A DNA stretch of 40,434 nt from NCBI GenBank assembly GCA_044341215.1, contig JBIISC010000009.1, positions 1 through 40,434 on the forward strand, read 5' to 3'. The DNA is from JAFMIT01 sp044341215. Lineage in GTDB: Bacteria > Actinomycetota > Actinomycetes > S36-B12 > UBA5976. Numbering within the stretch: the stretch's first letter is position 1; the number at the start of each line of letters is the position of its first letter. A model generated the notes under the pieces. The model searched no databases, was not told the origin of the DNA, and worked only from the letters and a program-made list of their open reading frames with translations. A program made the position numbers and the translations under genes. This document shows positions 39,328 to 40,434 of the stretch, piece after piece.

Positions 39328-40088
39328 TGTTGCTTTGTATTGACGTTGGAAATACCAATATTGTTCTAGGGCTTTTTGATGATGACAAGTTAGTAGAGTC
39401 TTTTCGGATTGCGACTGATGCTAGAACCACAGCTGACGAGTTGGCACTTAAATTCCACGGATTACTTAATGATACTTCAAAAATCGATGGGGTTTCGATT
39501 TGTGCAACTGTGCCAGCAGTGTTGCGAGAATTGCGCACAATGCTGCAGCGTTATTTTGCTGACATCCCGCACGTTGTGGTTGAGCCAGGAACCAAAACTG
39601 GAGTTCCGGTTTTAACTGATAATCCGAAAGAAGTGGGCGCTGACAGAATTGTTAATACATTGGCAGCGTTTGCCATTTATGGTGGACCTTCTATCGTCGT
39701 TGATTTTGGAACATCGACAAATCTTGATGTCATTTCCTCAAAAGGTGAATTTCTTGGTGGCGCTTTAGCTCCAGGAGTTGAAATCTCGATTGAAGCTTTG
39801 GCATCAAGAGCTGCACAACTTCGTAAAGTTGAATTGGTAAAGCCAAGAAATGTTATTGGCAAGAACACCGTTGAGGCACTTCAATCCGGTGCGATCTATG
39901 GCTTCGCTGGTCAAGTAGACGGCTTGGTGAACAGAATAATTGCTGAACTTGGCGAGCCAGTTAAAGCAGTAATTGCTACCGGTGGACTTGCATCCATTGT
40001 GGTTAGCGAATCAAACACGATTACTGACCACGATCCAGACCTAACTTTGCATGGATTGAGAATGGTTTTCGAACGCAACCTTGGGTAA
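39327..40088 (+). CDS. coaX: Type III pantothenate kinase
   Basis: First enzyme of CoA synthesis from pantothenate, 253 residues, of the ASKHA-fold CoaX type that is insensitive to CoA feedback in other bacteria. DVGNTN at 6-11 is the P-loop-like motif. GADRIVNTLAAF and VVDFGTSTNLDVIS supply the pantothenate and phosphate sites, and GGALAPGVEISIEALASRAAQL follows. GGAGGAG precedes the ATG, which overlaps the nadC stop by one base. Its product acts directly after PanC, so the cluster pairs both steps. Confidence 0.97.
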   Translation: MLLCIDVGNTNIVLGLFDDDKLVESFRIATDARTTADELALKFHGLLNDTSKIDGVSICATVPAVLRELRTMLQRYFADIPHVVVEPGTKTGVPVLTDNPKEVGADRIVNTLAAFAIYGGPSIVVDFGTSTNLDVISSKGEFLGGALAPGVEISIEALASRAAQLRKVELVKPRNVIGKNTVEALQSGAIYGFAGQVDGLVNRIIAELGEPVKAVIATGGLASIVVSESNTITDHDPDLTLHGLRMVFERNLG

Positions 40089-40115
40089 TCACCCTTGGCT
40101 TGAAATGACTCTAGG

Positions 40116-40121
40116 TAGGCT
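40116..40121 (+). promoter_or_regulatory. Putative -10 hexamer TAGGCT of leaderless lysS
   Basis: TAGGCT, six bases (CTGCCC), then the lysS GTG. No Shine-Dalgarno. Identical hexamer and spacing to pyrE, the RNA methyltransferase and dedA. Confidence 0.6.
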
Positions 40122-40127
40122 CTGCCC

Positions 40128-40434
40128 GTGACTGAGACGCCCAAGAATGAAGTTGATGACCTGCCAGAACAAATGCAGGTTCGTCACGCAAAACGCGAAC
40201 GCTTACTAGAACTTGGACAAGAGCCGTACCCAGTTAATTTCACTCGAACCGCAACCATCGGTCAGGTTCGATCAGAGTTTGCGAACCTCAATGCAGATGA
40301 CACAACAGGGGTAATCCACTCGGTATCAGGTCGGGTAATTTTCGTTCGCAACACAGGAAAACTCTGCTTCGCATCTATTCGAGATGGTGATGGCACCGAG
40401 ATTCAAGCCATGATAAGTCTGGACAAAGTTGGCG
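40128..40434 (+). CDS. lysS: Lysyl-tRNA synthetase, class II, 5' part only
   Basis: The first 102 codons are present; the gene runs off the window. LPEQMQVRHAKRERLLELG is the typical LysRS N-terminal helix, followed by EPYPVNF and the start of the OB-fold anticodon-binding domain: VSGRVIFVRNTGKLCFASIRDG. This is the class II enzyme. GTG 40128 is chosen because TAGGCT lies six bases upstream and no other start fits the family N-terminus. It is 39 bases after coaX. Confidence 0.93.
   Translation, partial: MTETPKNEVDDLPEQMQVRHAKRERLLELGQEPYPVNFTRTATIGQVRSEFANLNADDTTGVIHSVSGRVIFVRNTGKLCFASIRDGDGTEIQAMISLDKVG

Noticed and set aside
1..40434. tRNA genes, CRISPR arrays, insertion sequences or prophage genes
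   Set aside because: No cloverleaf-like sequence, regularly spaced repeats, transposase or integrase motifs were seen by eye in the intergenic regions, which are all short.

Overview
The window is a compact, gene-dense stretch of an actinobacterial chromosome with unusually low GC for that phylum (roughly mid-40s percent by eye). The phylum is indicated by the dnaK-grpE-dnaJ-hspR operon with an HspR-type inverted repeat, the conserved neighbourhood purL / SCP-like gene / purF / purM / DUF3073 / bldC, direct-repeat PHO boxes of the GTTCACC type, and many genes that appear to be transcribed without a leader. Low GC, very short spacers and a small-genome gene set suggest a freshwater acI-type (Nanopelagicales-like) actinobacterium. 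That placement is inference. No tRNA, rRNA, insertion sequence, phage integrase or CRISPR array was seen, and no gene-free stretch exceeds 300 bases.

Layout. 1-4089 (minus strand): acetyl-CoA synthetase (cut by the window edge), a LytTR regulator with a degenerate receiver, a membrane-anchored HAD hydrolase, a small Cys/His protein and a GNAT acetyltransferase. 4131-8856: HspR-type operator and the dnaK-grpE-dnaJ-hspR chaperone operon, followed by an SDR oxidoreductase. 8828-14163: a hypothetical protein, pyrE, a tandem pair of DedA membrane proteins, a SpoU-type RNA methyltransferase divergent from them, an MFS transporter and class II fructose-bisphosphate aldolase. 14218-21055: a phosphate-starvation island: a PhoX-like secreted phosphatase carrying inserted beta modules, then pstC-pstA-pstB and finally pstS. 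Three PHO boxes each lie directly after or inside a terminator. 21128-34304: de novo purine synthesis (purA, purD, purB, purC, purS, purQ, purL, purF, purM) with a GNAT protein, a class III aminotransferase and an SCP-like protein inserted. 34301-34976: DUF3073 protein and bldC. 34994-40434: cofactor genes DUF2520 oxidoreductase, panC, nadB, nadC, coaX (pantothenate/CoA and NAD), then the start of lysS.

How it works together. Phosphate capture (PhoX-like enzyme plus Pst) sits beside purine and pyrimidine synthesis genes, which consume phosphate and PRPP. Genes are joined by 1-, 4- or 8-base stop/start overlaps, implying translational coupling. Two start modes are visible: genes with a purine-rich Shine-Dalgarno (dnaK, dnaJ, fba, pstB, pstS, purA, purS, bldC), and genes with no Shine-Dalgarno but a TANNNT hexamer exactly 6-7 bases before the start codon. 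TAGGCT occurs in that position at five genes, including a palindrome AGCCTAGGCT that serves two divergent genes at once.

The most unusual items are the position-locked TAGGCT leaderless promoters and the shared bidirectional one, the PhoX-like protein with three inserted FCCH-like modules, the PHO box overlapping the pstB terminator, the LytTR regulator lacking its phosphoacceptor Asp, and BldC with a Cys-rich tail.
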